64,000 nucleotides of DNA from Bifidobacterium ramosum (GTDB taxonomy: Bacteria > Actinomycetota > Actinomycetes > Actinomycetales > Bifidobacteriaceae), in NCBI RefSeq assembly GCF_009299505.1, contig NZ_WBSM01000001.1, positions 372,001 to 436,000 on the forward strand, given 5' to 3'. This document shows positions 39,681-48,286 of the stretch, one piece after another. Position 1 is the first letter of the stretch. The number at the start of each line of letters is the position of its first letter. The position numbers were made by a program, and so were the translations under genes. The notes under the pieces were generated by a model, which did no database searches, was not told the DNA's origin, and worked only from the letters and a program-made list of their open reading frames with translations.

Positions 39681-40959
39681 GCCGAGGCTGCAATCCGAAC
39701 CACGCGGCGGCGTGCCCGACGTCACCGCCACGATCGGCGACTACTGGCGGGTATGCGAACGGTTCGCGAATGCGACCGGCTCGCTGGCGGCCGACGCGGA
39801 ACGGGCCTCCGGATTCCGCTACGGGCACGAGGACTGGCTGGTGCAGTTCAAACGCGGCGACGCGGGCATCGCCCTGCTCGACCCGATCGCCTTGAACGCG
39901 CTCGGCGTGGACTGGGACGAATTCAACGACGCCGTCGGTGACGCGACGTGGATCATCCACGATTCGCTGCAGGACCTGCCCGGCTTTGCCGACCTCGGCC
40001 TGCGGCCGAAGGCCTTGTTCGACACGGAAATCGCGGCGCGCCTGCTCGGCCTGCATCGTTTCGGACTGGCGGCCGTCACCGAACACTACCTCGGCATCAC
40101 CCTCGCCAAGGAGCACTCCGCCGCCGACTGGTCGTACCGTCCGCTGCCGCGTGACTGGCGCAACTACGCGGCGCTCGACGTCGAACTGCTTATCGAGCTC
40201 GAACGGCTCATGCGCGCCGACCTCGCACGGCAGGGTAAGGACGAATGGGCGGCCGAGGAATTCGCCCACGCGCTGGCCGAAGGCATGTCGCCACGCACAC
40301 CCCATCCGGCGCCCTGGACCCGCGTGTCGCACATCACCACGCTCAACCGCGACCGTTGCGGCCTCGCCGTTGCCAAGGCGCTGTGGGAGGAACGCGACCG
40401 TCTCGCGCGCCAATACGACATCGCGCCCACCCTGCTGCTGTCGGACGCATCGATCATCGAAGCGGCGCAGAAGAAGCCGCGCAACGCTCGCGAATTCCGC
40501 GCGATCCGATCGCTCAACGAACGCGTGCGCATGCACACCGGCGGCGAACAGGACAAGATGTTCGAACGGTACGCGCCGATCCAACGCAAGGTCAAACCGT
40601 CCGTCTGGCGTGCCGTCATCCAGCAGGCGCTGGCCTCCGGGCCGCAGGACTGGCCGGCCGTGCCGGCGCATGGCAACAACGACGACGGCAACGGCGGCGG
40701 CCCCCGCTCGCTCAAGGTGTGGGCCGCGCGCCACCCGGACCGGCTCGAACGGCTGCAGCGCGTCCGCCGCGTCGTCAACCGCATCGCCGACGACACGCGC
40801 ACCCCACCCGAAATCGTCATCAAACCGCAGCTCATCCGCAACCTGTGCTGGAGCGACGACCCGGCCGAACTCGACGTCGCCGCGTTCCTGCGCGAACAGG
40901 GCGCGCGCGACTGGCAGGTGCGGCTGGTTGCGGCGTCCGTGAGTAGGGTTATCATGTAA
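39670..40959 (+). CDS. rnd: Ribonuclease D family 3'-5' exonuclease with HRDC domain
   Basis: This is a 429-residue DEDD exonuclease that trims tRNA and other RNA 3' ends. Exo I is the D-A-E in AADAERASGFRY, Exo II the Asp in WIIHDSLQDLPGF and Exo III YAALDVELL; an HRDC domain follows at about residues 215-295. The start is a TTG at 39670 preceded by GAGGAGG at 9 nt, inside the end of the DUF3000 gene. No nearer ATG fits. A Gly/Asn linker (GNNDDGNGGGP) splits the C-terminal region. Confidence 0.9.
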   Translation: MTAEPRLQSEPRGGVPDVTATIGDYWRVCERFANATGSLAADAERASGFRYGHEDWLVQFKRGDAGIALLDPIALNALGVDWDEFNDAVGDATWIIHDSLQDLPGFADLGLRPKALFDTEIAARLLGLHRFGLAAVTEHYLGITLAKEHSAADWSYRPLPRDWRNYAALDVELLIELERLMRADLARQGKDEWAAEEFAHALAEGMSPRTPHPAPWTRVSHITTLNRDRCGLAVAKALWEERDRLARQYDIAPTLLLSDASIIEAAQKKPRNAREFRAIRSLNERVRMHTGGEQDKMFERYAPIQRKVKPSVWRAVIQQALASGPQDWPAVPAHGNNDDGNGGGPRSLKVWAARHPDRLERLQRVRRVVNRIADDTRTPPEIVIKPQLIRNLCWSDDPAELDVAAFLREQGARDWQVRLVAASVSRVIM

Positions 40960-41013
40960 CGGTTGCCCAATGGGCAGAACTATGACAGTAACGACTTTTC
41001 AGGAGCGTCTAGC

Positions 41014-42414
41014 GTGAAGATCAGCGTCAGGAACCTCGAGCCCACCAAGGTGAAGCTCACCATCACCGTCGAGCCGGAGGAGTTCAACCCCTTCCTCGAT
41101 GAGGCCCGCAAGGAGATCGGCAAGCAGGTGAACATCCCCGGCTTCCGCAAGGGCCACGTGCCCGGCAAGATCATCGACCAGCGCGTCGGCTTCGCGGCCG
41201 TCGCCGGCGAGGCCGTGAACAACGGCGTGCCGGAGCTGTACTCGCAGGCCCTCGACGAGAAGAAGATCCGCCCGATGGCCCAGCCGGAGATCGACGTGCA
41301 GGAAGTGCCGGCCTCCGCCAAGGACGAGACCAAGCTCAAGTTCGTCGCCACCGTCGAGCGTCGCCCCGACATCGAGCTGCCGGAACTCGAAGGCATGACC
41401 ATCGACGTCGCCAAGCCGGAAGTCACCGACGAGGACGTGGCCAAGCGCCTCGAGACCCTGCGCCAGCGTTTCGGCACCCTCGTGGGCGTCGACCGCCCGG
41501 CCGGCAAGGGCGATTTCGCCAACATCGACCTGAGCGCCGAGATCGACGGCGAGGTCGTCGACTCCCAGGAGGGCGTGAGCTACGAGCTCGGCTCCAACAC
41601 CATGCTCGACGGTCTGGATGAGGCCCTCGACGGCCTGTCCGCCGGCGAGGAGACCACCTTCGAAGGCACGCTGGAAGCCGGCGAGCACGAAGGCCAGAAG
41701 GCGAACGTCAAGGTCAAGGTCAACTCCGTCAAGGCTGAGGAGCTGCCGGAGCTCAACGACGACTTCGCCCAGGATGCCTCCGAGTTCGACACCCTCGATG
41801 AGCTCAAGGCCGACATCCGCAAGCAGATCGAGCAGGACGGCGAAGCCCGCCAGGCCACCGAGGCCCGCGACGCGTTCCTCGCCAAGCTCGCCGAAGGCGT
41901 GGAGATCCCGGTGCCGAAGGGCGTGAAGGCCGATGCCGCCACCGAGCACCTCAAGTCCCTCACTGCCGACCCGGACAAGGCCACCGACGAGCAGAAGCAG
42001 CAGGCTGAGGAAGCCGCCGAGAAGGAACTCAAGGATCAGATCCTCCTCGACACCCTCGCCGAGAAGCTCGACGTCAAGGTCTCCCAGGCCGACGTGTTCA
42101 ACTTCCTCGCCTCCATCGCCCAGCAGTACGGCATGGACCCGAACGCGTTCATCAACGCGATCGTGAAGAACGGCCAGCTCGGTTCCGCCGTGGCCGAGGT
42201 CGGCCGCTCCAAGGGCCTGCTCGCCGGCATGCGCGCCGTGTCCTTCACCTCCGCCGGCGAACCGCTCGACCTGAGCGCCTTCCTCGGTGATGATGAGGCT
42301 GCCGAAGACGCCGCCGAGAACGAAAGCGTCGAGGCCGCGTCCGCCGCTGCCGCCGTCGCCGACGAACTCGCCGCCGACAAGGGCGACGAGGCTCCGGCCG
42401 AGAACGCCGAGTGA
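41014..42414 (+). CDS. tig: Trigger factor
   Basis: Trigger factor (466 residues) is the ribosome-bound chaperone that meets nascent chains. The N-terminal ribosome-binding loop is GFRKGHVPGKII (signature FRKG), followed by a FKBP-type isomerase domain and the C-terminal chaperone arms. A GTG at 41014 is used; AGGAG lies 8 nt upstream, and the protein begins KISVRNLEPTKVKL as usual. The C-terminal about 40 residues are an acidic Ala/Glu tail. A terminator follows. Confidence 0.97.
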   Translation: MKISVRNLEPTKVKLTITVEPEEFNPFLDEARKEIGKQVNIPGFRKGHVPGKIIDQRVGFAAVAGEAVNNGVPELYSQALDEKKIRPMAQPEIDVQEVPASAKDETKLKFVATVERRPDIELPELEGMTIDVAKPEVTDEDVAKRLETLRQRFGTLVGVDRPAGKGDFANIDLSAEIDGEVVDSQEGVSYELGSNTMLDGLDEALDGLSAGEETTFEGTLEAGEHEGQKANVKVKVNSVKAEELPELNDDFAQDASEFDTLDELKADIRKQIEQDGEARQATEARDAFLAKLAEGVEIPVPKGVKADAATEHLKSLTADPDKATDEQKQQAEEAAEKELKDQILLDTLAEKLDVKVSQADVFNFLASIAQQYGMDPNAFINAIVKNGQLGSAVAEVGRSKGLLAGMRAVSFTSAGEPLDLSAFLGDDEAAEDAAENESVEAASAAAAVADELAADKGDEAPAENAE

Positions 42415-42453
42415 ACTGCGACGCGCGCGATAGCGTAGCGTGATGCACCGTAC

Positions 42454-42483
42454 AGGGCTTGGAATCGTAAGGTTCCAAGCCCT
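42454..42483 (+). terminator. Rho-independent-type terminator after tig
   Basis: AGGGCTTGGAA (42454-42464) pairs perfectly with TTCCAAGCCCT (42473-42483) around an 8-nt loop and is followed by TGTCATTT. Confidence 0.85.
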
Positions 42484-42538
42484 TGTCATTTCTGCGGATG
42501 ACTGAGGACGACTGCGGACGATGAGGAAAGGACGGGCG

Positions 42539-43918
42539 ATGGATAGGAAACGTCTTGGATGGATGGCGGCGGCGACGCTGGTGCTGGGGTCGGTCATCGG
42601 CGTCGGTGCCGGATTGCTGACGCTGCTGCTGTACGGCATCGAACAGCTCATGCTTGGCTATGTCGAGGGGGCCGCGGCTCCCGGACCGTTCGGTGTGCCG
42701 GCCGTGCGCCGTGCGATCTCGGTCACGGTCGGTCTGAGCGTCGCCGGCGTGATCTGGTGGCTGCTGCGTACGAGGACCACGAAGGTGCCGTCGGTCAAGA
42801 AAGCCGTCGCCGGCGATCGCATGCCGGTCTGGCAGACGATCGTGCATGTCTGCCTGCAGATCTTCATCGTCGGCACCGGCGCGTCGATCGGCCGTGAGGT
42901 CGCGCCGCGCGAGCTCGGCGCGATGCTGGCGCAACGGTTCTGCGACCTGTTCAGACTCGATGACGTCGATCGGCGTGTCGTCGTCGCGGTCGCAGCCGGC
43001 GCCGGACTGGGCGGCGTGTACAACGCGCCGTTCGCCGGCATGTTCTTCGCCGTGGAGATTCTGTTGGCGGATGTGGCGATCGAACGCGTCGCGTTCGGGC
43101 TCGGCATGTCCGCGGTCGCGGCGTTCGTCGCCGCGACCGTCAAAGGCCGGCATGTGTTCTATGACATCGCGCTCATGCAGAACGATCTGACGCCGACGAT
43201 CATGCTGGCCGCGCTGCTGATCGGCGTGGCCTGCGGCGTGGCGGGCGCATGGTTCCGGCGTGGTTCGCAATGGGCCGAATCGCATAAGCCGACCGGCACG
43301 GCGATCCTGTGGCAGATGCCGCTCGCCGGCGTGCTCACCGGCCTCATCGCCATCGTGGTGCCGCAGATCATGGGCAACGGCCGTGCGGCCGCGCAGCTCG
43401 GGTTCAGCACGGTGTCGCTGATGCAGGGGCTTGGATTAGCCGCCGGCGACGATGTCGCGATGAACGCCGTGGCCGCCGCGGAACAGGGGATCGCGGACGG
43501 GTCGAGTTCGACGGGAACGCCGGTCTCGCCGTGGACGCTGCTCGGGCTGGACGGTCAGCAGTCGCAGCTCGCCGTCGTGCTGCTGGTACTGGTCGTCACG
43601 TTCGTCGCCAAGGCCGTGGCCACGCTGCTCACGATCCGTTCCGGTGCGTCAGGCGGCGTGCTCCAGCCCGGCATCGCGCTCGGCTCCACGCTCGGTGCGA
43701 TGATCGGCGTGCTGTGGACGCTCGCGTTCCCCGCGGACTCGGTCACCGCCTGCGCCCTCATTGGCGCGGCCGCGCTGCTGTCCGCCTCCCAGCAGGCCCC
43801 GCTCATGGCCATGTGCCTCGTGTTGGAACTCACCGCCGCCCCCAGCGCGTTCTATGTTCCCGTGGGGCTGGGCGTCGCCGTGTCGGCGTTCCTGTCGCGC
43901 CAGCTGTTGCGCAAATAG
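42539..43918 (+). CDS. ClC-family chloride channel/transporter
   Basis: This is a 459-residue voltage-gated chloride channel family protein with about ten membrane segments. The selectivity and gate motif is GASIGREVAPRE; the gating Glu of the usual GREGP is kept, but the following Gly-Pro is replaced by Val-Ala-Pro. The second motif, AGLGGVYNAPFAGMFFAVE, is well conserved. It is probably an anion channel or H+/Cl- exchanger. The ATG at 42539 follows GGA by 6 nt; an ATG at 42521 would add six residues. No fluoride riboswitch was recognised upstream. It is the last core gene before the accessory region. Confidence 0.9.
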   Translation: MDRKRLGWMAAATLVLGSVIGVGAGLLTLLLYGIEQLMLGYVEGAAAPGPFGVPAVRRAISVTVGLSVAGVIWWLLRTRTTKVPSVKKAVAGDRMPVWQTIVHVCLQIFIVGTGASIGREVAPRELGAMLAQRFCDLFRLDDVDRRVVVAVAAGAGLGGVYNAPFAGMFFAVEILLADVAIERVAFGLGMSAVAAFVAATVKGRHVFYDIALMQNDLTPTIMLAALLIGVACGVAGAWFRRGSQWAESHKPTGTAILWQMPLAGVLTGLIAIVVPQIMGNGRAAAQLGFSTVSLMQGLGLAAGDDVAMNAVAAAEQGIADGSSSTGTPVSPWTLLGLDGQQSQLAVVLLVLVVTFVAKAVATLLTIRSGASGGVLQPGIALGSTLGAMIGVLWTLAFPADSVTACALIGAAALLSASQQAPLMAMCLVLELTAAPSAFYVPVGLGVAVSAFLSRQLLRK

Positions 43919-43990
43919 GCGAGAGCGTGGATGGCGAGGGCCGATGCCATTCGCCGCACCGAACCGAACCATCCATGCGGGATGACATCG

Positions 43991-44218
43991 TCAGTCTTCG
44001 TCGTCCCGATGCACCCATTCCGGATGCTCGTCGATGAGCTTCTGGAACCACGGTTCCATCGGCCGGTCCTTCGGCCAGTGCTGCGGGTAGATGACGGTCT
44101 TCCCGGGCGTGCCCGGGAATCTACCGGTGCCGATCAGCGACTCCCAATACTGCATGCGTTCTTCCGACACGTCGACCGGCGAACGGTCGATCGACGGCCG
44201 GACCATCGTGCTCGTCAT
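43991..44218 (-). CDS. Small protein, second gene of a two-gene unit (antitoxin candidate)
   Basis: This 75-residue hydrophilic protein starts MTSTMVRPSIDRSPVDVSEE and ends with acidic residues. No family is recognised. The ATG is preceded by GGAGGAG, a strong ribosome site, only 8 nt after the stop of the 98-residue gene. This spacing and size suggest a toxin-antitoxin-like pair with the upstream gene, but that is inferred from arrangement alone. Confidence 0.6.
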   Translation of the reverse strand: MTSTMVRPSIDRSPVDVSEERMQYWESLIGTGRFPGTPGKTVIYPQHWPKDRPMEPWFQKLIDEHPEWVHRDDED

Positions 44219-44226
44219 ATCTCCTC

Positions 44227-44523
44227 CTAGGCCAATCCGAATTCGTGCAGGAACTTGGTGGTCGCCTGATTCGCATGGTAGAGCACCCGCAATGGGTGGC
44301 CATGCCGATCCTGATACGCTCCCGCGTCATAGGCGACCATTTCGATCATTCTACCGCTCGGATCGCATCCCAACGCCGTGATCTGCAACGGGTCCGTAGA
44401 AGGGCGGTTCTGGTGGAAAAGCTGGTTTCTCCACGCATATGAGACATCTTCGGGGGAAAGGTGTCTGCCATTGCCGTCTATTGTGCGACAGTGCAATGCA
44501 TAGTTCGGGCTGATATCGGCCAT
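44227..44523 (-). CDS. Small BrnT/DUF4258-like protein (toxin candidate)
   Basis: This is a 98-residue protein with SYAWRNQLFHQNR, then DPSGRMIEMVAYD and RVLYHANQATTKFLHEFGL. The pattern of a helix, a D..G..IEMV strand and an (I/V)xYHAxxATxKFL ending resembles short actinobacterial proteins of the BrnT/DUF4258 toxin type; the match is weak and from memory. A strong GAAGGAG site precedes the ATG. It is followed after 8 nt by a 75-residue gene, its likely partner. No membrane helix. Confidence 0.6.
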   Translation of the reverse strand: MADISPNYALHCRTIDGNGRHLSPEDVSYAWRNQLFHQNRPSTDPLQITALGCDPSGRMIEMVAYDAGAYQDRHGHPLRVLYHANQATTKFLHEFGLA

Positions 44524-44588
44524 GTCGTCTCCTTCGCTGTATTGCAGGGCGTTATTTCCACGGTAGACGACGTCATGATGGTCCGTCC

Positions 44589-44672
44589 AGCCGAACCGGG
44601 GTATGTGGTCGAACGGTTGGGAACGTTGGAATATGGCGGTTGTGCCGTCGGATGGGGGGGGGTTGTGGATAA
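44589..44672. repeat. 56-bp intergenic repeat with TGTGGATAA, copy A
   Basis: 56 bp starting agccgaaccggggtatgtgg are identical to 45519-45574. In both copies a short G-rich stretch and then TGTGGATAA follow. This copy lies downstream of the 74-residue gene and upstream of the 98-residue gene, both on the minus strand. Confidence 0.9.
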
Positions 44673-44673
44673 G

Positions 44674-44898
44674 TCATGTGCCGTCGTGATGCCGTTGGGA
44701 GAGATGCGACCGCAGTCGGCTGATATCCTCGTCAGACGCTCCCCAATTGCGTGCGACGGTGTACGAAGGAACGTCGAACAGCACCGTGGCGAGATCGGTG
44801 TCGCGTTCGCAGATGATCCGGCGGTTGAGCGGGTTATAGTACAGATCGTATGCGCGGTAGCGGCCGAGGAATGTGAGCTTAGGCATGGAATCGTACAT
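44674..44898 (-). CDS. Small protein coupled to the DUF4160 protein
   Basis: This is a 74-residue frame beginning MYDSMPKLTFLGRYRAYDLYYNPLNRR in short pieces, with a VARNWGASDEDISRLRSHL ending. DUF4160 genes are often followed by a DUF2442 gene, and this protein has a comparable strand-rich start and DI.L ending, but the similarity is too weak to assign. It overlaps the end of the DUF4160 gene. ATG 44898 has GGAG about 10 nt upstream; ATG 44886 would overlap the DUF4160 stop by 8 nt. The pair is a candidate toxin-antitoxin-like unit. Confidence 0.55.
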   Translation of the reverse strand: MYDSMPKLTFLGRYRAYDLYYNPLNRRIICERDTDLATVLFDVPSYTVARNWGASDEDISRLRSHLSQRHHDGT

Positions 44899-45151
44899 AG
44901 CCGAAGATCTCCTGCCATGAGACGACAATGTCAGGGGAGACGGATCGAAGAAAATCGGTGATGCCGCGCAACTCCTTTGCCGTCATGCCGTTTCCGGCTC
45001 CGTCCAGCAGAACGTCACCGTTCTCGAGTATCCAGAATGTTGCGGCGTTGGGAGATTGCCGTCCGCGGGCGACGTGCACGTGGACGGGCTTGTCGCTTTC
45101 GTTCGCCCAGAAATAGATGAGAAAACCGTGGATTCTATACAGACCAGGCAT
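44879..45151 (-). CDS. DUF4160 domain protein
   Basis: This 90-residue protein begins MPGLYRIHGFLIYFWANESD, followed by KPVHVHVARG. That is the characteristic start of DUF4160 (strand, then a PxHVHV motif), with a helical end (MTAKELRGITDFLRSV). Members are small, often paired with DUF2442 and found near toxin-antitoxin genes; the activity is unknown. The ATG at 45151 matches the family start; an ATG at 45175 would add eight residues. It overlaps the preceding 86-residue gene by 17 nt. Confidence 0.75.
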   Translation of the reverse strand: MPGLYRIHGFLIYFWANESDKPVHVHVARGRQSPNAATFWILENGDVLLDGAGNGMTAKELRGITDFLRSVSPDIVVSWQEIFGYVRFHA

Positions 45152-45395
45152 GATCAAGACCGCCTTCCCGTGCATATCGCATGATCGAGGTCATGCCGCG
45201 GGTGGTGGTGATGAGGAACGACGATGATTCTTCCTTGGTGAAGCCGTCGTTTTCGGTCAGAATGCCGTCGGGAAGCTTCACCTCGGCATGCTTGCGGCCA
45301 TTGTCGAAGAATACGCGCACGCTGCCGTCCGGCTGTATGTCGGAATGGGTGACCTTCGTTCCGTCGCCGGTTTCGTAATAGTCGTACACGTGCAT
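45135..45395 (-). CDS. Small hypothetical protein, first gene of the DUF4160 operon
   Basis: This 86-residue protein starts MHVYDYYETGDGTKVTH and has alternating strands (GSVRVFFDNGRKHAEVKL), with a Ser-rich, Arg-containing end. No family is recognised. AAGGAGG lies 5 nt before the ATG at 45395. A second in-frame ATG at 45458 also has a good AAAGGA site and would add 21 residues, so two forms are possible. Its end overlaps the DUF4160 start by 17 nt, so the two are translationally linked. Confidence 0.6.
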   Translation of the reverse strand: MHVYDYYETGDGTKVTHSDIQPDGSVRVFFDNGRKHAEVKLPDGILTENDGFTKEESSSFLITTTRGMTSIMRYAREGGLDHAWSV

Positions 45396-45518
45396 GATGA
45401 CCTCCTTGACGCGATTCCATTGTAGGGCAGGAGGCGGGAGAGAGCCGAGGGCGTTCATCGTTGATCCTTTCGTTATTGGGCGTTGTTCCAGCGTATGGTG
45501 ACGATGATGCGTCACGCA

Positions 45519-45600
45519 AGCCGAACCGGGGTATGTGGTCGAACGGTTGGGAACGTTGGAATATGGCGGTTGTGATGTCGGAAGGGGGTTGTGGATAACC
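45519..45600. repeat. 56-bp intergenic repeat with TGTGGATAA, copy B
   Basis: The first 56 bp are identical to copy A at 44589, followed by a diverged stretch and TGTGGATAA (45590-45598 region). It lies between the divergent 86-residue gene and hsdM and may contain a promoter for either. Confidence 0.9.
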
Positions 45601-45690
45601 GGACGACTGCGTGGCGTCGGCATATCGGACGGTAGAGTTGGGAGGAATGCACACCGTGACGGGACGTACGAGATCGACGGAAGGGATGCG

Positions 45691-47175
45691 ATGATCACCG
45701 GAGCCGTGAAGAACAAGGTCGACGACATCTGGCAGCGCATGTGGGAGGGCGGTATCACCAACCCGCTCGAGGTGATCAGCCAGCTCACCTACCTCATGTT
45801 CATGAAGTCGCTCGATGACCGCCAGCTCGAGGCCGAACAGATGGCGCAGCTCACCGGCGCGCCGCTCGCCAACCCGGTGTTCCCGGACACTCCCGAAGGC
45901 CAGCGTTTGCGCTGGCACAACTTCAAGAACGAACCGGCCGAACAGATGTTCGCCACCGTGTCCCAGCAGGTGTTCCCGTTCCTGAAGACCCTGCACACCG
46001 GCAACGCGTTCGCCGACAGCATGGAGGACGCCTCCTTCGGCTTCAACAAACCGAAGACCCTGGAACGCGCGGTCGCCGGCATCGACGACCTGCTCACGAA
46101 CATCGTCAAGGATCAGGACGATCTGGGCGACCTGTACGAATACATGCTGAGCAAGCTCAACACGGCCGGCGCGAACGGCCAGTTCCGCACGCCCAAGCAC
46201 ATCCGCGATCTGATGGTGGGGCTGCTTGACCCGAAACCCGGCCAGCTGATCGGCGACCCGGCATGTGGCACGGCCGGATTCCTGATCTCCGCAGCCGAAT
46301 GGATCCGCCGCACCTATGGCGAGACGATGAGCGCCGACCAGTGGAATCTGTTCGAGGGCGACCAGTTCGCCGGATTCGACACCGATCAGACGATGGTGCG
46401 CATCGCCGCGATGAACATGCTGCTGCACGGCGTCGAACACCCCGACATCCGCAACCAGGACAGCCTGTCGCGCCTGAACACGATCCGCGGCAGATTCGAC
46501 GTGATCCTCGCCAACCCGCCGTTCACCGGTTCCGTGGATGTCGAAGACATCGACGACTCGCTCAAGGCCATCGTGGAGACCAAGCAGACCGAACTGCTGT
46601 TCGTGGCCCTGTTCCTGCGCATGTTGAAGCTCGGCGGTCGTTGCGCGTGCATCGTGCCCAACGGCGTATTGTTCCGCTCCAACGCGAAGGCGTATCGTGA
46701 ACTGCGCCGCGAACTCGTGGACCATCAGCGGCTCGAAGCGATCATCTACATGCCCTCCGGCGTGTTCAAACCGTATTCGGGAGTGAGCACCGCGATCCTC
46801 GTCTTCACCAAAACCGACGCGCCGAACAGCACCGACAAGGTCTGGCTGTACAACATGGAGCACGACGGCTACACGCTCGACGACAAACGCGACGAGGATC
46901 CGACTCACAACGACATCCCCGACATCCTCGCACGATGGAAGAACCTCGACGCCGAAGATGCCCGCGAGCGCACCGAGCAGAGCTTTATGGTGACCCGCGA
47001 CGACATCGCCGCGAACGACTACGACTTCAGCTTCAACAAATACGTCAAGGTCGAATACGAACGCAAGGAATACCCACCGACCAGCCAGCTCATGGCCGAA
47101 CTGCGCGAGCTGAACGCCAAGTTCGCGGACGGTCTCAACACCCTCGACGCCATGCTCACCAAGGACGGTGAGTGA
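45691..47175 (+). CDS. hsdM: Type I restriction-modification DNA methyltransferase subunit
   Basis: HsdM (494 residues) is the adenine N6-methyltransferase of a type I restriction system. The N-terminal helical domain (MITGAVKNKVDDIWQRMW) is typical. Motif I is GDPACGTAGFL, binding S-adenosylmethionine, and motif IV is the catalytic ILANPPFTG (NPPF). The ATG at 45691 follows AAGGGA by about 6 nt. A longer in-frame start at 45535 would run through the intergenic repeat and is rejected. Its stop touches the hsdS start. Confidence 0.95.
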   Translation: MITGAVKNKVDDIWQRMWEGGITNPLEVISQLTYLMFMKSLDDRQLEAEQMAQLTGAPLANPVFPDTPEGQRLRWHNFKNEPAEQMFATVSQQVFPFLKTLHTGNAFADSMEDASFGFNKPKTLERAVAGIDDLLTNIVKDQDDLGDLYEYMLSKLNTAGANGQFRTPKHIRDLMVGLLDPKPGQLIGDPACGTAGFLISAAEWIRRTYGETMSADQWNLFEGDQFAGFDTDQTMVRIAAMNMLLHGVEHPDIRNQDSLSRLNTIRGRFDVILANPPFTGSVDVEDIDDSLKAIVETKQTELLFVALFLRMLKLGGRCACIVPNGVLFRSNAKAYRELRRELVDHQRLEAIIYMPSGVFKPYSGVSTAILVFTKTDAPNSTDKVWLYNMEHDGYTLDDKRDEDPTHNDIPDILARWKNLDAEDARERTEQSFMVTRDDIAANDYDFSFNKYVKVEYERKEYPPTSQLMAELRELNAKFADGLNTLDAMLTKDGE

Positions 47176-48266
47176 TGGGGGATCTGGTTGATTTCAAGGA
47201 TGTATTTGCCGATGTAACCCGCAAGGCGGTCAAGATTCCCGCGAAAGCGTATGAGCCTGAGGGAATATATCCGATTATTGATCAGGGACAGAATACTATT
47301 GCCGGTTATTCTGATTCTGAGAACGGTATTTATGATGATGTTCCCGCAATCGTATTTGGTGACCATACTTGCGCGGTGAAGTACGTGGAGGAACCATTCT
47401 TCATCGGTGCCGATGGAACCAAGGTACTTAAGCCATTGCGTTCCGATGATCTGAGATTCCTCTTTCATGCGTTGCGATATTATGCATCCCGATTGCCGGG
47501 TGAGGGAGAATACACCAGGCATTTCAAATGGCTGAAGGAATGTGTATTCGTCATTCCTGATATAGATGAGCAACACAGAATCGCAAACATTCTGGACGGT
47601 ATCGAATCGCAGATTGTTGTTGCCAAGCAGATGCTCGCCAAAGCCGACGAACTCATCCAATCCCGCTTCGTCGAGATGTTCGACGATCCGACGGTGTCCT
47701 CTGACAAGATTCTTGGTGATGTTGCCGATATTCAGACGGGTGCTACTCCGCTTCGCTCAAATGCTGAGTATTACGATGGCCGTATTCCGTGGGTGAAAAC
47801 CGGGGAGATCGATTATTCAGTTATTAAGGATGCTTCTGAGCATATTAGCGATAAAGCGGTGCAGGAGACGAATTGCAAATTATTTCCGATTGGCACAATC
47901 CTGATCGCAATGTACGGCCAAGGCAATACGCGCGGTAAAGCCGGCATTCTTGGTGTTGAAGCTGCTACTAATCAGGCTTGTGCCGCTGTCCTGTTGGATG
48001 CAGGCATATGCAATCCAATGTTTATGCTGTGGCAGCTGAAGCTGAAGTATGAAGAGTTGCGCTCGATGAGCTTGGGCGGTAATCAGAAGAACCTCAGCCT
48101 CGGGATTGTCAAATCGCTTTCAGTAAGTGTGCCGCCCCTCGCCCTGCAGAACGAGTTCGCCGAGTTCGTCACGTCGGTGGAATCCCTCAAATCCACCACC
48201 CGCCAACAGCTCGACCGCCTCACCACCCTCTACGCCAGCCTCACCCAACGCTACTTCGCCCAATAA
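47175..48266 (+). CDS. hsdS: Type I restriction-modification specificity subunit
   Basis: HsdS (363 residues) decides which DNA sequence the complex recognises. Two target-recognition domains lie at about residues 1-125 and 178-310. Conserved helical spacers follow each (IPDIDEQHRIANILDGIESQI and NEFAEFVTSVESLKSTTRQQ), both in the usual IP..EQ..I/F..L layout. The recognition domains are clearly richer in A+T than the neighbouring genes, as expected of exchangeable modules. The last about 108 bp are repeated, diverged, at 49115-49223. The ATG overlaps the hsdM stop. Confidence 0.92.
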   Translation: MGDLVDFKDVFADVTRKAVKIPAKAYEPEGIYPIIDQGQNTIAGYSDSENGIYDDVPAIVFGDHTCAVKYVEEPFFIGADGTKVLKPLRSDDLRFLFHALRYYASRLPGEGEYTRHFKWLKECVFVIPDIDEQHRIANILDGIESQIVVAKQMLAKADELIQSRFVEMFDDPTVSSDKILGDVADIQTGATPLRSNAEYYDGRIPWVKTGEIDYSVIKDASEHISDKAVQETNCKLFPIGTILIAMYGQGNTRGKAGILGVEAATNQACAAVLLDAGICNPMFMLWQLKLKYEELRSMSLGGNQKNLSLGIVKSLSVSVPPLALQNEFAEFVTSVESLKSTTRQQLDRLTTLYASLTQRYFAQ

Positions 48267-48286
48267 CAGATGGTCCTAAGTAAATG

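Noticed and set aside
42415..42538. Fluoride riboswitch before the ClC gene
   Set aside because: The sequence is taken up by the tig terminator, and the ClC gate motif is not of the fluoride-exporter type.
45330..45341. Extra copy of the CGGCTGTATGTC core of the 38.7-kb hairpins
   Set aside because: It lies inside the 86-residue coding frame without a paired arm; probably a chance 12-base match.
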